64,000 nucleotides of DNA from Schistocerca nitens (GCF_023898315.1 NC_064621.1:122907521-122971520); one strand, 5' to 3'; numbered from the stretch's first letter, positions 11,203 to 21,457 are shown. Program-made: numbers and translations. Notes: a model not told the origin generated them from the letters alone.

Positions 11203-12300
11203 TTACAGGAAATGTTCAAAATGTCCTCCGTTAGCGAGGATACATGCATCCACCCTCCATAGCATGGAATCCCTGATGCGCTGATGCAGCCCTGGAGAAT
11301 GGCGTATTGTATCACAGCCGTCCACAATACAAGCACGAAGAGTCTCTACATTTGGTACTGGGGTTGCGTAGACAAGAGCTTTCAAATGCCCCCATAAATG
11401 AAAGTCAAGAGGGTTGAGGGCAGGAGAGTGTGGAGGCCATGGAATTGGTCCGCCTCTACCAATCCATCGGTCACCGAATCTGTTGTTGAGAAGTGTACGA
11501 ACACTTCGACTGAAATGTGCAGAAGCTCCATCGTGCATGAACCACATGTTGTGTCGTACTTGTAAAGGCACATGTTCTAGCAGCACAAGTAGAGTATCGC
11601 GTATGAAATCATAACGTGCTCCATTGAGCGTAGGTGGAAGAACATGGGGCCCAATCAAGACATCACCAACAATGCCTGCCCAAACGTTCACAGAAAATCT
11701 GTGTTGATGACGAAAGTTCACAGAAAATCTGTGTTGATGACGTGATTGCACAACTGCGTGCGGATTCTCGTCAGCCCACACATGTTGATTGTGAAAATTT
11801 ACAATTTGATCACGTTGGAATGAAGCCTCATCCATAAAGAGAACATTTGCACTGAAATGAGGATTGACACATTGTTGGATAAACCATTCACAGAAGTGTA
11901 CCCTTGGAGGCCAATCGGTTGCTGATAGTGCCTGCACACGCTGTACATGGTACGGAAACAACTGGTTCTCCCGTAGCACTCTCCATACAGTGACGTGGTC
12001 AACATTACCTTGTACAGCAGCAACTTCTCTGACGCTGACATTAGGGTTATCGTCAACTGCACGAAGAATTGCCTCATCCATTGCAGGTGTCCTCGTCGTT
12101 CTAGGTCTTCCCCAGTCGTGAGTCATAGGCTGGAATGTTCCGTGCTCCCTAAGACGCTGATCAATTGCATCGAACGTCTTCCTGTCGGGACACCTTCGTT
12201 CTGGAAATCTGTCTCGATACAAACGTACCGCGCAACGGCTATTGCCCCGTGCTAATCCATACATCAAATGGGCACCTGCCAACTCCGCATTTGTGAACAT
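11203..12300 (-). CDS. DD41D mariner-family transposase
   Basis: This 365-residue protein is a cut-and-paste transposase. It would bind its own inverted repeats and cut the element out for insertion at TA. The N-terminal half has helix-turn-helix segments (about 10-55 and 85-110, with VDHVTVWRVLRE) separated by a GRPR motif at 64-67. The catalytic triad is visible: D157 in FMDEASF, D257 in MHDGASAH and D299 in NPLDFHLW, with 41 residues between the last two. The frame is uninterrupted from ATG to stop. One oddity lies between the first two aspartates: RHQHRFSVN is repeated at 187-195 and 197-205, from a 30-bp tandem duplication at 11686-11742. This lengthens the D157-D257 spacing by ten residues and may harm activity. 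Family and triad are certain; activity is not. Confidence 0.92.
   Translation of the reverse strand: MFTNAELAGAHLMYGLARGNSRCAVRLYRDRFPERRCPDRKTFDAIDQRLREHGTFQPMTHDWGRPRTTRTPAMDEAILRAVDDNPNVSVREVAAVQGNVDHVTVWRVLRENQLFPYHVQRVQALSATDWPPRVHFCEWFIQQCVNPHFSANVLFMDEASFQRDQIVNFHNQHVWADENPHAVVQSRHQHRFSVNFRHQHRFSVNVWAGIVGDVLIGPHVLPPTLNGARYDFIRDTLLVLLEHVPLQVRHNMWFMHDGASAHFSRSVRTLLNNRFGDRWIGRGGPIPWPPHSPALNPLDFHLWGHLKALVYATPVPNVETLRACIVDGCDTIRHSPGLHQRIRDSMLWRVDACILANGGHFEHFL
11686..11742. repeat. 30-bp tandem duplication inside the transposase gene
   Basis: The 27-base block beginning GTTCACAGAAAATCTG occurs twice with a 30-base period and AAA between the copies. It keeps the reading frame. Confidence 0.95.
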
Positions 12301-12736
12301 TGCACTGACTGCAAAACCACGTTCTTGATGAACACTAACCTGTTGATGCTACGTACTGATGTGCTTGATGCTAGTACTGTAGAGCAATGAGTCGCATGTC
12401 AATACAAGCACTGAAGTCAACATTACCTTCCTTCAATTGGGCCAACTGGCGGTGAATCTAGAAAGTACAGTACATACTGACGAAACTAAAATGAGCTCTA
12501 ACATGGAAATTAAGCGTTTCCAGACACATGTCTACATAACATCTTTTCTTTATTTGTGTGTGAGGAATGTTTCCTGAAAGTTTGGCCGTACCTTTTTGTA
12601 ACACCCTGTATATACTGTATGTGTTCTGGCTGGAGGCAGTTCGTTCTGTGCTCTTGTATGGGCAATAGCTGAATAAACCTTCGTTAAGTGAAATTAGTGT
12701 TCGTCATTCATCTAAGTACACCTTCTACGTGACTTT

Positions 12737-12850
12737 ATTGTACAGAAGACCACACCATGACTACAGTGACCAGGTTCAAATGGATATAGGTTGCAGTAAT
12801 TATACTGAGATCTGTTTCAGGACTGAAGACGATAACAAAACACAATAGTG
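12737..12850 (+). mobile_element. RTE-like LINE 3' fragment, right half
   Basis: The text TTGTACAGAAGACCA, then GGTTCAAATGGATATAGGTTG and CAGGACTGAAGACGATAACA, continues the LINE interrupted at 5939. The ending parallels the 3' end of the LINE near 51885-51905. Confidence 0.65.
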
Positions 12851-13729
12851 TGATGGAGCAAGTACGCAAGATGGAAAGTAGTTTATACATCACCAAGATC
12901 CATTTAAATTAACTTGGACCTTCAATAAAACCTCTTTTCTGTTCGTCTCGATTCCTATAGGGAAATCACGCATAAAAGCGAGAGCTGAACTAAACAGGTG
13001 CTCGATCGGCCATTCTACTGAGAACATCTCAGTGTCAACGTGCCTGCTTCACCTTGACAAACTGTGCTCCATTTAAATTTAAAGTGTCCACAACTTGTTT
13101 AAAGAATCCACGTGAAAAATGCAGAAAGGCAGCAAGAGAATCGATGTTCCATTTGGTAGCTGTATCTTTTCTTTCTGCATCTGGATATTTTGAGCTTTGT
13201 AGTTAAATGGACATCTTGTGAAGAAAGCAGGAATTCAAATTTTACAATGCCAGCTACAAAAAGCTGTTTCTCTGTTCTTTGTGTAAACTGACATTGATAA
13301 ATTGACATATGGCACAACTTGCAGAAGAATCTGTTCACTAGCATCACAACAGTAAGTGTTAGTCTTAACTGCGCCTTTTCAATAGTTATAACAGGGATAT
13401 ATGCAATGCTCTGACTGCATCACATCTATGTTCCTAAATATCTCTCACCATCACTGGTTTCAGCCATTAGGTCATACTCCAGCATTCATTCACCAAGGGT
13501 TTTACATGTCTTGTTAGAAGACAGACTTGCCAGAGGATGAACTAGTGATAGGAATTGTCTGTAATGAGAAATACACTCATCGTCATAAAAGAGGTGCACC
13601 AGGAAGACAAGGCGGGCTGCTATCATTGTTGGCATGGAGGCAGGCAGTATCACATATACGAAATGATTTCAGTTTCAACCCGGAAGGACTTACATGTATT
13701 GTGCCACAAAGCACACGACAAAATTTGCA
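12851..13729. other. No recognised gene
   Basis: No reading frame resembles a known family. The right part (13530-13729) may belong to the untranslated end of the adjacent Tc1-like relic. The left part looks like ordinary non-coding DNA. Confidence 0.35.
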
Positions 13730-14170
13730 CTAGTCTGCTGTCAGGTCTGCACAGTTGCATAGACAAATTCTGCATGGAGTTGTACAGGTCTCAGATATAG
13801 TCCTGTGATGCTGCACCCCATGCCGCTTAGACCTGAGTGTGCAGATACTACAGACTGGTGGGTGACAGTCGAACCCTTATGCCACAATTCATGGCACACA
13901 TTCTCGTTCAGGGAGAGATTGGGCAGTATGGGTGGCCATGGCTGAGTATCCAATAACAGCTGTCCTGCTCAAATAGGGTGTGGAGATTGGTGTTCACAAA
14001 CAGCAGACATACTGCTTGCAGGACCTCATCCATGTACTGTGCAGCTGTCATGGAGCCCATTAAGAACACAAATCATATGTGGCACTCCGTACTGTGCCTC
14101 CAGTGAAAAACCTGGTGGCTGTCATCTCCTAGACAGAAGTGGGAATCACCACTAAAGATGACCTGCTGCC
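13730..14170 (-). mobile_element. Tc1-like transposase relic
   Basis: Read on the minus strand, pieces resemble the catalytic and C-terminal parts of Tc1 transposases: AAQYMDEVLQ, SHGHPYCPISP (usually WPPRSPDLSP), ASQDYI and DLYNSMQ (usually IPQDTIRNLYDSM). Frames change along the piece and stops are present. No inverted ends were found, and its upstream part would lie where the mariner at 14171 now stands. Confidence 0.55.
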
Positions 14171-15387
14171 AGATGTACAACTTTGCTTCCACTGCTTTTT
14201 CCCCAACATTTGAGGATTTAATGAAACAAATTGGTTACACGTTACACATGTATCATTCAAAGTATTTTCCATTACTGGCCACTACTTTCTCCTATTTTTG
14301 GGCAGTGTACGAATCCCTCATTGAAAAAACTGTTCATCTTTTGAAGCGATCCATGAATCGATCCAATTTGTGACTTCTTCATGAGATCGGAAGTTTTGGT
14401 CGGCCAGGCCATGCACCATTGATCTAAATAGGTGATAGAGGGAGCAATGTCTGGAGAATACGGCAGGTGGGGTAGGACTTCCCATTTTAACGTTTCCAAG
14501 TATGTTTTGACCTCTTTTTGCAATGTGGGGTCGAGCATTGTCGTGCTACAAAATCACTTTATCATGCCTCTCGTGTATTGCGGCCATTTGTCTTATAATG
14601 CTATGTTCAAATGCATTAACTGTGTTCGATAATGAGCACCTGTGATTGTTTCACTTGGTTTTAACACCTCATAGTATGCGACACTGAGCTGGTCCCACCA
14701 AATGCAGAGCCGTGAATATTTGGTTTGGCCGTCGACATGGAAGCATGGCCGGGATATCCCCATAATTTTTTGCATTTAGGGTTATCGTAATAAACCCATT
14801 TTTCGTTCCCAGTCACAATGCGATGCAGAAACGCCTTCCGTTTTTGCCTCTGAAGCAACTGTTCACAAACACATAAATGCTGTTCAATGTCTCTTGGTTT
14901 CAGCACACATGGGACCCAAGTTCCTTTTTTCTGAATCATGCCCATAGCCATAAGGCGTTTTGAAATGGCTTGCTGTGTCACTCCCACTAATCGGCCAATT
15001 CTTCCTGAGTTTGACACGAGTCTTCACTTAGCAATGTCTCCAGTTCTGCATCTTCGAAAACATTCTCTCTTCCACCACCACACAGGTCTATGATTCAATA
15101 ATAGCATCTTTACCATACGTAGTTGAGAGAATTCGATGAGTCTCAGCCGTTGTTTTCTTGATATTGAAACAAAACAGTAACACCTCCCGGAAATGATGAG
15201 AATTAGGCTCATAAACTGACATTTTCAATCAACAACAACTTTATGATGCAAACACAAATCGACTAATGTTTGAATGAGGTTATGTTGACTGAGGTCCAAG
15301 CTAACTGCCTGATGTCTGTGATCTGTTTCTTTCGACCGCTACTTACCACCATCTATCGGCAAATGGCAGAAGCAAAGTCGTACACCT
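14171..15387 (-). mobile_element. Mariner (DD34D-type) transposon, degraded
   Basis: The left end AGATGTACAACTTTGCTTCC and the minus-strand reading of the right end, AGGTGTACGACTTTGCTTCT, are inverted repeats. The minus strand holds mariner transposase pieces. A helix-turn-helix region lies near 15020-15210 and WVPCVLKPRDIEQHLCVCEQ near 14860-14915. GNEKWVYYDNPK follows, where the family has GDEKW with the first catalytic Asp. WEVLPHLPYSPDIAPS lies near 14430-14490. The first aspartate is Asn, and the third motif reads APSIT instead of APSD. With frameshifts as well, it cannot be functional. Confidence 0.82.
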
Positions 15388-15929
15388 TGTATTTCAATAA
15401 TTGCTGACAGCAAGCGAGCTGGGGCGGCACTGTGGGCAAGTGTCATAATGTTTGGCGTGCAGCAAACCCTACTTCACTTGGTCACTTGCCAATGGTATAA
15501 GCACTTACAGCGCTGTGTCATCCAGAGAGCAAGGTACCAGAGGAAGGTTGTTACCTCGCAACGAAACCACAAGAAGCAGTAGTAACTGCAAGCTACATTG
15601 GTGAATAAGTGACACTGGCATAGCCAAGCTCACAAACCTTTCACTATGCCACTGCAGTGGCTCTTTTACTTATGGCCGAGTCCAGCACTGCTCAGCCCAG
15701 TCTGCGATCATCGAAGAAGTTGACACTGTAATCTGTAGTAGGTCAGGTGTGTGATCAATGTATTAGGAAAAACACTTTGTGAAGGTTACTGTTAAATGTT
15801 CTCTGGGTGATAGACTTGCAACTTGCCAGTATCAAGTGATATGTTAATGTTCAGACACAGTTGCACTTGCTCATGACTACTGTTATCTTCTATATACGAG
15901 TACATACATGATCTGGCGGACAGGGTAAG
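15388..15929. other. No recognised gene
   Basis: No domain, inverted end or RNA gene is recognised here. It separates the mariner relic from the LINE fragment. Confidence 0.35.
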
Positions 15930-16830
15930 CAGCAAACTGCGGCCCATTGTTGAGTACTGTATGAGTGTCAGCTAGCTCTAAATGTAGGAAAATTTAAGTT
16001 AATGCAGATCAGTACAAGTAGTGTGCTGCTTGACACAGTCACATTGATTAAATATCTGGGTATATGAAATGCAATGAGCATAAACGGACTGTTGCAGGGA
16101 AGGTGACTGGCTGACTTCAGCTTATTGGGAGAATTTTAGGACAGTGTGGTTCATCTGTCAAGGAGACTGCATATAGTATATTAGTGCGGCCCATTGTTGA
16201 GTACTGTATGAGTGTTTGGATGGTTCAAATGGCTCTGAGCACTATGGGACTCAACTGCTGAGGTCATTAGTCCCCTAGAACTTAGAACTAGTTAAACCTA
16301 ACTAACCTAAGGACATCACAAACATCCATGCCCGAGGCAGGATTCGAACCTGCGACCGTAGCGGTCTTGCGGTTCCAGACTGCAGCGCCTTTAACCGCAC
16401 GGCCACTTCGGCCGGCCTGAGTGTTTGGATTAAAGGAAGAGTTCAAAGCAATTCACAGGCAGGCTGCTAGATTTGTTACTGGCATGGAGATGTTTTGGGA
16501 ACTCGAAGGCATGGAGATGTTTTGGGAACTCGAATGGGAATCATTGGAGGGCAGGTGACATTCTTTTTGAGGAGCACTATTGACAAAATTTGAGGCTGAC
16601 TGCCAAATGATTCTACTGCCATCAATGTACATTTTGCGTAAGGACCATAAACGTAAGATCAGGGAGGTTAGGGCTCATATAGAGACATACAGACAATCAG
16701 TTTTCTTTCACTCTTTTTGCAAGTGTAACAGGAAAGAAAATGACTAGTAGTGGTACAAGATTACCTCCTCCATGTGCCACATGCTGGCTTGCCGATTGTG
16801 TCTGTAGATGTAAAAATCATTGGTATAGCT
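15930..16830 (+). mobile_element. LINE 3' fragment interrupted by a SINE
   Basis: Broken frames encode LGRILGQCGSSVKETAYS, then RPIVEYCMSVW and FKAIHRQAARFVTG. This is the C-terminal part of a Jockey/CR1-type LINE reverse transcriptase. The SINE at 16221-16417 splits it at EYCMSVW. Two oddities are visible. A 27-base block beginning GGCATGGAGATGTTTTGGG is duplicated in tandem at about 16481-16534. The phrase GCGGCCCATTGTTGAGTACT occurs both at about 15941 and 16184, suggesting a local rearrangement. Confidence 0.72.
16221..16417 (-). mobile_element. tRNA-derived SINE
   Basis: On the minus strand it begins GCCGGCCGAAGTGGCCGTGC. It has an A-box-like segment near the start and a B box GGTTCGAATCC (plus-strand GGATTCGAACC near 16340). 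The tail is a body ending CCATTTGAACCA. A 12-bp target duplication, TGAGTGTTTGGA, flanks it at 16209-16220 and 16418-16429. I recall this SINE as very abundant in locust genomes. Confidence 0.92.
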
Positions 16831-17282
16831 GACAGTGTGCAACATAACCACTCAGCTGCAGTGGATCAGTTGGGTCCTTTTGGGTGCAGTTCTCTTTATA
16901 ACAATGAGTGTAAATTTCTGAAATAAGAGCTATGTTTATTCATAGTTTTATCTACAAGTGTGGATAACGTGTGCAGTATGAATAGAATAGTTGGTAAAAT
17001 GACAAATGATAATACACTTGAAATGAAACTATTGTCTGGAACTACTGTGTTTAGAAGCAAGAGGTGATACCAGACATGACCTTTTCTGTACAAGGGATTT
17101 TACAACACAGTAAATTAAACTGGTGAAATTAGAGTCCACAACTAAATGTGTAACGCAAAGTTGATCCTAGGATGTTTCTGGAATAATGTGTGACTTTCAT
17201 TTGTGACGTCATAATTCTTTGAGAACTACCAGCCATTGTGGTCTGCACTACATTGTAAGGTGCTGGCACTACCTCATAAATA
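16831..17282. other. No recognised gene
   Basis: AT-rich sequence without a recognised domain or repeat. Confidence 0.35.
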
Positions 17283-18451
17283 CACTATATGATCAAAAGT
17301 ATCCGGACACCTGGCTGAAAATTACTTACAAGTTCGTGGAACCTCCATCGGTAATGTTGGAATTCAATATGGGTGTTGGCCCACCCTTAGCCTTGATGAC
17401 AGCTTCCACTCTCGCAGGCATACATTCAACCAGGTGCTGGAAGGTTTCTTGGGGAATGGCACCCCTTTCTTCACGGAATGCTGCATTGAGGAGAGGGATT
17501 GATCTCGGTCGGTGAGGCCTGGCACGATGTCGGCATTCAAAAATGTCCCAAAGGTGTCCTATAGGATTCAGGTCAGGACTCTGTGCAGGCCAGTCCATTA
17601 CAGGGATGTTACTGTCATGTAACCATTCTGCCACAGGCCGTGCATTATGAACAGGTGTTCGATCGTGTTGAAAGATTCAATCGCCATCACCGAATTGTTC
17701 TTCACCAGTGCAAAGCAAGAAGGTGCTTAAAACATCAATGTAGGCCTGTGCCGTGATGTCACACAAAAAAAACAAGGGTGTTTTTGTGACCACACCAAAA
17801 CACCACCGTCTCCGAATTTTACTGCTGGCACTTCACACGCTGGAAGGTAACACTCACTGGGCATTCGCCATACCCATACCCTGCCATTGGATCACCACAT
17901 TGTGTACCATGATTTGTCACTCCATACAACTTTTTCCACTGTTCAGTCGTCCAATGTTTATGCTCCTTACACCAAATGAGGCATCGTTTGGCATTTACCG
18001 GTGTGATATCCTTCAAATCCAAGTTTTCTCGTCTCCCGCCTAACTGTCATAGTACTTGCAGTGGATCTTGATGCAGTTGAAATTCCTGTGTGATGGTATG
18101 GATGCCTGCCTATTCAACTGTCGGCGGTCTCAGACCAGGTCAGCCTGTACGCTTTTGTGCTGTATGTGCCTCTTCACGTTTCCACGTCACTATCACATCG
18201 CAAACAGTGGACCTAGGGATGTTTAGGAGTGTGGAAATCGCACTTATAGACATAGGACACATGTACATCCTATCGCCTGACCACATTTGAAGTCCGTGAG
18301 TTCCACAGAGCGCCGCATTCTGCTCTCTCACAGTATCTAATGGCTACTGAGGTCGCTAATATGGGGTACCTGGCAGTAGATGGCAGCACAATGCACATAA
18401 TATGAAAAACACATATTTTTGGGGTGTCCGTATACTTTTGATCACATAGTC
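17283..18451 (-). mobile_element. Tc1-like transposon, degraded
   Basis: The left end CACTATATGATCAAAAGTAT and the right end, minus-strand GACTATGTGATCAAAAGTAT, are inverted repeats. TA flanks the element at 17281-17282 and 18452-18453. The minus strand encodes pieces of a Tc1 transposase. A helix-turn-helix region with LNIPRSTVCDVI lies at 18140-18331. A middle part, KRCLIWCKEHKHWTTEQWKK, lies at 17819-18022. The C-terminal part with DWPAQSPDLNPI and the last catalytic region lies at 17326-17634. The order is right but the frames do not connect, so the copy is a relic. Confidence 0.88.
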
Positions 18452-18654
18452 TAGCTGGGTTGGTGGTTCACTCATTCTAAAATGGAACGAAAACAGCTAT
18501 CTTTAGCAAATGAATGCTTACTAAAACTCTTCAAACTATTAACACTGGTGGGCATTTTATTAATGAAATGACATTGGGAATAAACGTATTACATATAAAA
18601 TTAAAGTTCTATATTTCAAGCATACGCTGATGCAGTCCCTCAGCCACATACTCC

Positions 18655-19146
18655 CGACACTGTGATGCATTCTATGTGGGAATGACCAGCAACAAACTGT
18701 CCATTCGCATGAATGGACACAGGCAGACAGTGTTTGTTGGTAATGAGGATCACCCTGTGGCTAAACATGCCTTGGTGCACGGCCAGCACATCTTGGCACA
18801 GTGTTAAACCGTCCGGGTTATCTGGATACTTCCCACCAACACGAACCTATCCGAACTCCGGAGATGGGAACTTGCTCTTCAATATATCCTCTCTTCCCGT
18901 TACCCACCAGGCCTCAATCTCCGCTAATTTCAAGTTGCCGCCACTCATACCTCACCTGTCATTCAACATCATCTCTGCCTCTTCACTTCCGCCTCGACTG
19001 ACATCTCTGCCCAAACTCTTTGTCTTTAAATATGTCTGCTTGTGTCTGTATATGTGTGTGTGTGCGAGTGTTTACCCGTCGTTTTTCCCCCTAAGGTAAG
19101 TCTTTCCACTCCCGGGATTGGAATGACTCCTTACCCTCTCCCTTAA
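18655..19146 (+). mobile_element. Penelope-like element A1, 3' part left of the piggyBac insertion
   Basis: It encodes the end of a GIY-YIG endonuclease (FYVGMTSNKLSIRMNGHRQT) and a stretch reading LPTNTNLSELRRWEL in related copies. A pyrimidine-rich untranslated region follows, up to CCCTCTCCCTTAA. The sequence continues at 21728 after the piggyBac. A stop within the endonuclease region (near 18808) shows this copy is dead. Confidence 0.9.
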
Positions 19147-19159
19147 CTCTTTGGAGCAC

Positions 19160-19182
19160 GGTGGTATACATAGTATACCACC
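19160..19182. repeat. Subterminal palindrome 1 of the piggyBac
   Basis: A 23-bp palindrome, GGTGGTATA and TATACCACC arms around five bases, lies 13 bp inside the left end. It could be a transposase binding site; this is inferred from position only. Confidence 0.85.
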
Positions 19183-19500
19183 TTTTGAAAATTTTCTTGG
19201 CTCTTTGCACAGTGGTTTAACTGCACGACCACCACTCTAATATGCTCACCTAGTTCTCTACTTATCAGACAGATGGCACTCACTGCCTATAAGGAATCAG
19301 TTCCCGCCAAGAATTGCATAGATTACAACTGTGAAAGCTGCGTGCTGAGTTGTGCATGGTTTTTGCGTGTGAATAGTGGTTTATAACGAATTTCTTGTTG
19401 CGCCTGTGTTTTTTCCATATCTTGGACGTCACAGCTACGGTATGAACCCATGTATACATTCATATGCACAATCTTCCGTTATTTATATACAATTTATTTT

Positions 19501-19523
19501 GGTGGTATATTATTTGTACCACC
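19501..19523. repeat. Palindrome 2 of the piggyBac
   Basis: GGTGGTATATT and, after a short spacer, GTACCACC form a slightly imperfect copy of the subterminal palindrome. It lies about 185 bp upstream of the transposase ATG. Confidence 0.75.
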
Positions 19524-19684
19524 GTGCATGTAGCAGTATTCTATTGCATTTCGTTTCCTAGTATAAAATTCGAAATCCTCCGCTACAAAGTTTAGTTTTT
19601 AATTGTGTTGTGACTTATTTTAGCTCTTTCTCCATTTTGTTTTGCTTACGTATTCTTTACTTGGATTCAGGCTGTTGTTTGAAA

Positions 19685-21394
19685 ATGAAAATGTCAAGAA
19701 GAGGCTTACGAGATGAAGAAATCGAACGATTATTGTGTGAAATTCCATCAGACGAGGATTCCACTGTTGACACCACAGATGACGAATCTGATTATGAAGC
19801 AAGCATTGTTGCGGAGGCTATTGTGTCGTCTGAAGGCGAAGTTTCAGAGAGCGAGGAAGAAAGTGAGTCCACTCCGCCAAAACGCGCTGCTGACACAGCG
19901 CCAACTTGGGGACAACAATTCAATGCTACCTCAGGAATGCAGTTCGACAGTGAATCAGGACCAAGTGCTTTTATTAGGGACATTGATGATCCAGAACCTA
20001 TCGATATATTCGAAAAAATATTTCCAAAAGAGCTAGTTGAGCTAATCGTTTTCCAAACAAATTTATATGCGACGCAATCTGGCAAGTCTTTCACTCCAAC
20101 AACTGACAATGAAATACGAACTTTCCTGGGAATCAACATTTTGATGGGTATAAAGCGTATGCCAGCATACAGAGACTACTGGTCTAGTGCCCCAGAACTT
20201 CATGATCGTTATATTGCATCTCTGATGGCAGTAAATCGGTTTGGATGGTTACTGAGGAACATTCATCTGAATGATAACACATTGCATCCAGAAAAAGGAC
20301 ACCCAGGTTATGACAAACTGTACAAGCTGCGACCAGTGATCAAGATACTATCTGAATCTTTTTCCAAGTGTTACCAACCCAGCAAACACCTAGCAATTGA
20401 TGAGTCAATGATCAAATTCAAAGGCCGCAACAGTATGAAACAATACATGAGAGATAAACCCATAAAGCGTGGTTACAAAGTGTGGATGCTGTGTGACAAG
20501 ACCTCTTACAACTTGAAATTTGATATTTACACCGGAAAAGTAGGTGACACAGTGCAAACAGGCCTTGGGGAGCATGTAGTGCTGAGTTTGTCCTCTGAAC
20601 TCGTAAATAAAGGCCATTATCTTTATTTCGACAACTATTTCAATAGCTATAACTTGTTGGCTGGTTTACAGCAGAGAAACATATATGCCTGTGGGACAGT
20701 TCAACCAACAAGGAAACATTTACCCAAATTAAAAACAGACAAAGAATTAAGCAGAGGTGAATTTGACTGGAGGGTCAGCAACTGTGGCATCCTCTACTTG
20801 AAGTGGAAAGATAAGAGAGCTGTTCATCTCCTTTCAAATTTTCACAGTCCTGAAGTTACTACAGTGACTCGCCGTGAAAGAGATGGTTCACGCATAGAGC
20901 TACCTTGTCCTCAAGCAGTGATGGATTACAATGCACACATGAACAATGTCGACAAGTTCGACCAACTGAAAAAATCATATGAAATAAGCCGGAGAAGTAA
21001 AAAGTGGTGGCACCGAATATTCTTTCACCTGCTTGATGTCAGTATCGTCAACAGCTATATAATTTGGAAGGAACTAGGCGATAGAGAAAAAATGACTGCC
21101 AAAGTCTTCAGGATGAGTATCCTGCAAAGCTTAGTAACCCAGAAAACACCATTGAGGCCATCTAGACTTCATGAGAGTCAAGTCCACGTAAAGAAAAACA
21201 AGCCATATGTTTCCTCACGCCAGCGTCTCGACAATTCATCCCACCAGCCAGAGCGTACTACCGCCAGACGTTGTGCGAAATGCAGTACAAAAAAGAAGCA
21301 AGTGCGCACTTTCTGGATGTGCGCTGAATGCAAAGTGCCTTTGTGCCTTAGCAAAACAAAAAGGTGCTTTCAAGATTTTCACAAAAAGGAATAA
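19685..21394 (+). CDS. piggyBac transposase
   Basis: This 569-residue protein is a cut-and-paste transposase that acts in the nucleus at TTAA sites. The N terminus is acidic and rich in Ser, Glu and Asp (about 10-65). The DDE_Tnp_1_7-type core follows with its three aspartates: D239 in AIDESMIKFKGR, D316 in YFDNYFNS and D423 in NNVDKFDQ. The C-terminal cysteine-rich domain has C530, C533, C546, C549, C554, C561 and H566, the zinc-binding pattern of piggyBac proteins. The frame also opens 25 residues earlier at 19610. That extension is hydrophobic and unlike the family, so the ATG at 19685 (MKMSRRGLRDEE) is preferred. Total length matches the family, near 600 residues. There is no stop, frameshift or missing key residue. 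Confidence 0.95.
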   Translation: MKMSRRGLRDEEIERLLCEIPSDEDSTVDTTDDESDYEASIVAEAIVSSEGEVSESEEESESTPPKRAADTAPTWGQQFNATSGMQFDSESGPSAFIRDIDDPEPIDIFEKIFPKELVELIVFQTNLYATQSGKSFTPTTDNEIRTFLGINILMGIKRMPAYRDYWSSAPELHDRYIASLMAVNRFGWLLRNIHLNDNTLHPEKGHPGYDKLYKLRPVIKILSESFSKCYQPSKHLAIDESMIKFKGRNSMKQYMRDKPIKRGYKVWMLCDKTSYNLKFDIYTGKVGDTVQTGLGEHVVLSLSSELVNKGHYLYFDNYFNSYNLLAGLQQRNIYACGTVQPTRKHLPKLKTDKELSRGEFDWRVSNCGILYLKWKDKRAVHLLSNFHSPEVTTVTRRERDGSRIELPCPQAVMDYNAHMNNVDKFDQLKKSYEISRRSKKWWHRIFFHLLDVSIVNSYIIWKELGDREKMTAKVFRMSILQSLVTQKTPLRPSRLHESQVHVKKNKPYVSSRQRLDNSSHQPERTTARRCAKCSTKKKQVRTFWMCAECKVPLCLSKTKRCFQDFHKKE

Positions 21395-21457
21395 GAAACA
21401 TATTTTATTTGTAAGGTTTGTAATTTGATTTTGTATTGTAAATGACCAATTGCCAGA

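Larger units (their letters stand above)
11001..12608 (-). mobile_element. DD41D mariner-like transposon with long inverted repeats
   Basis: The element begins CAGGGTGTTACAAAAAGGTA and its other end reads the same on the opposite strand. The inverted repeats extend about 122 bp (11001-11122 and 12487-12608) with few mismatches. TA flanks both sides. It lies inside a Gypsy LTR, and removing it restores the LTR sequence. The single transposase frame is intact. Intact coding and well-matched ends suggest a recent insertion. The D-D spacing of 41 places it near the rosa/VISITOR-type branch of the Tc1/mariner superfamily, from memory of those families. Confidence 0.93.
5940..12736 (+). mobile_element. 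Ty3/Gypsy LTR retrotransposon, fossil
   Basis: Two LTRs enclose gag-, protease-, reverse transcriptase-, RNase H- and integrase-like regions in the order of Ty3/Gypsy elements. The 3' LTR is enlarged by a DD41D mariner-like transposon at 11001-12608. The element is broken, with on the order of ten breaks in the coding part. The two LTRs differ by eye at about a tenth of sites, which points to an old insertion. It sits inside an RTE-like LINE whose halves flank it, with a possible short target duplication around TATT; the exact ends are uncertain by a few bases. Confidence 0.9.
10811..12736 (+). repeat. 3' LTR of the Gypsy fossil, split by a transposon
   Basis: The parts 10811-11000 and 12609-12736 together align with the 5' LTR. 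The break at the TA dinucleotide is the insertion site of the DD41D element. A tRNA-like segment is clearer here than in the 5' LTR: a five-pair T-arm, GTGAG and CTCAC around the loop TTCAAAA, lies at 10879-10895. Confidence 0.82.

Noticed and set aside
5940-12736. Treating the Gypsy element as a live retrotransposon
   Set aside because: The coding part is broken many times, the LTRs have diverged and one LTR is split by a transposon.
19610-19684. Upstream start for the piggyBac transposase
   Set aside because: The added 25 residues are hydrophobic and unlike piggyBac N-termini. The ATG at 19685 leads straight into the usual acidic region.
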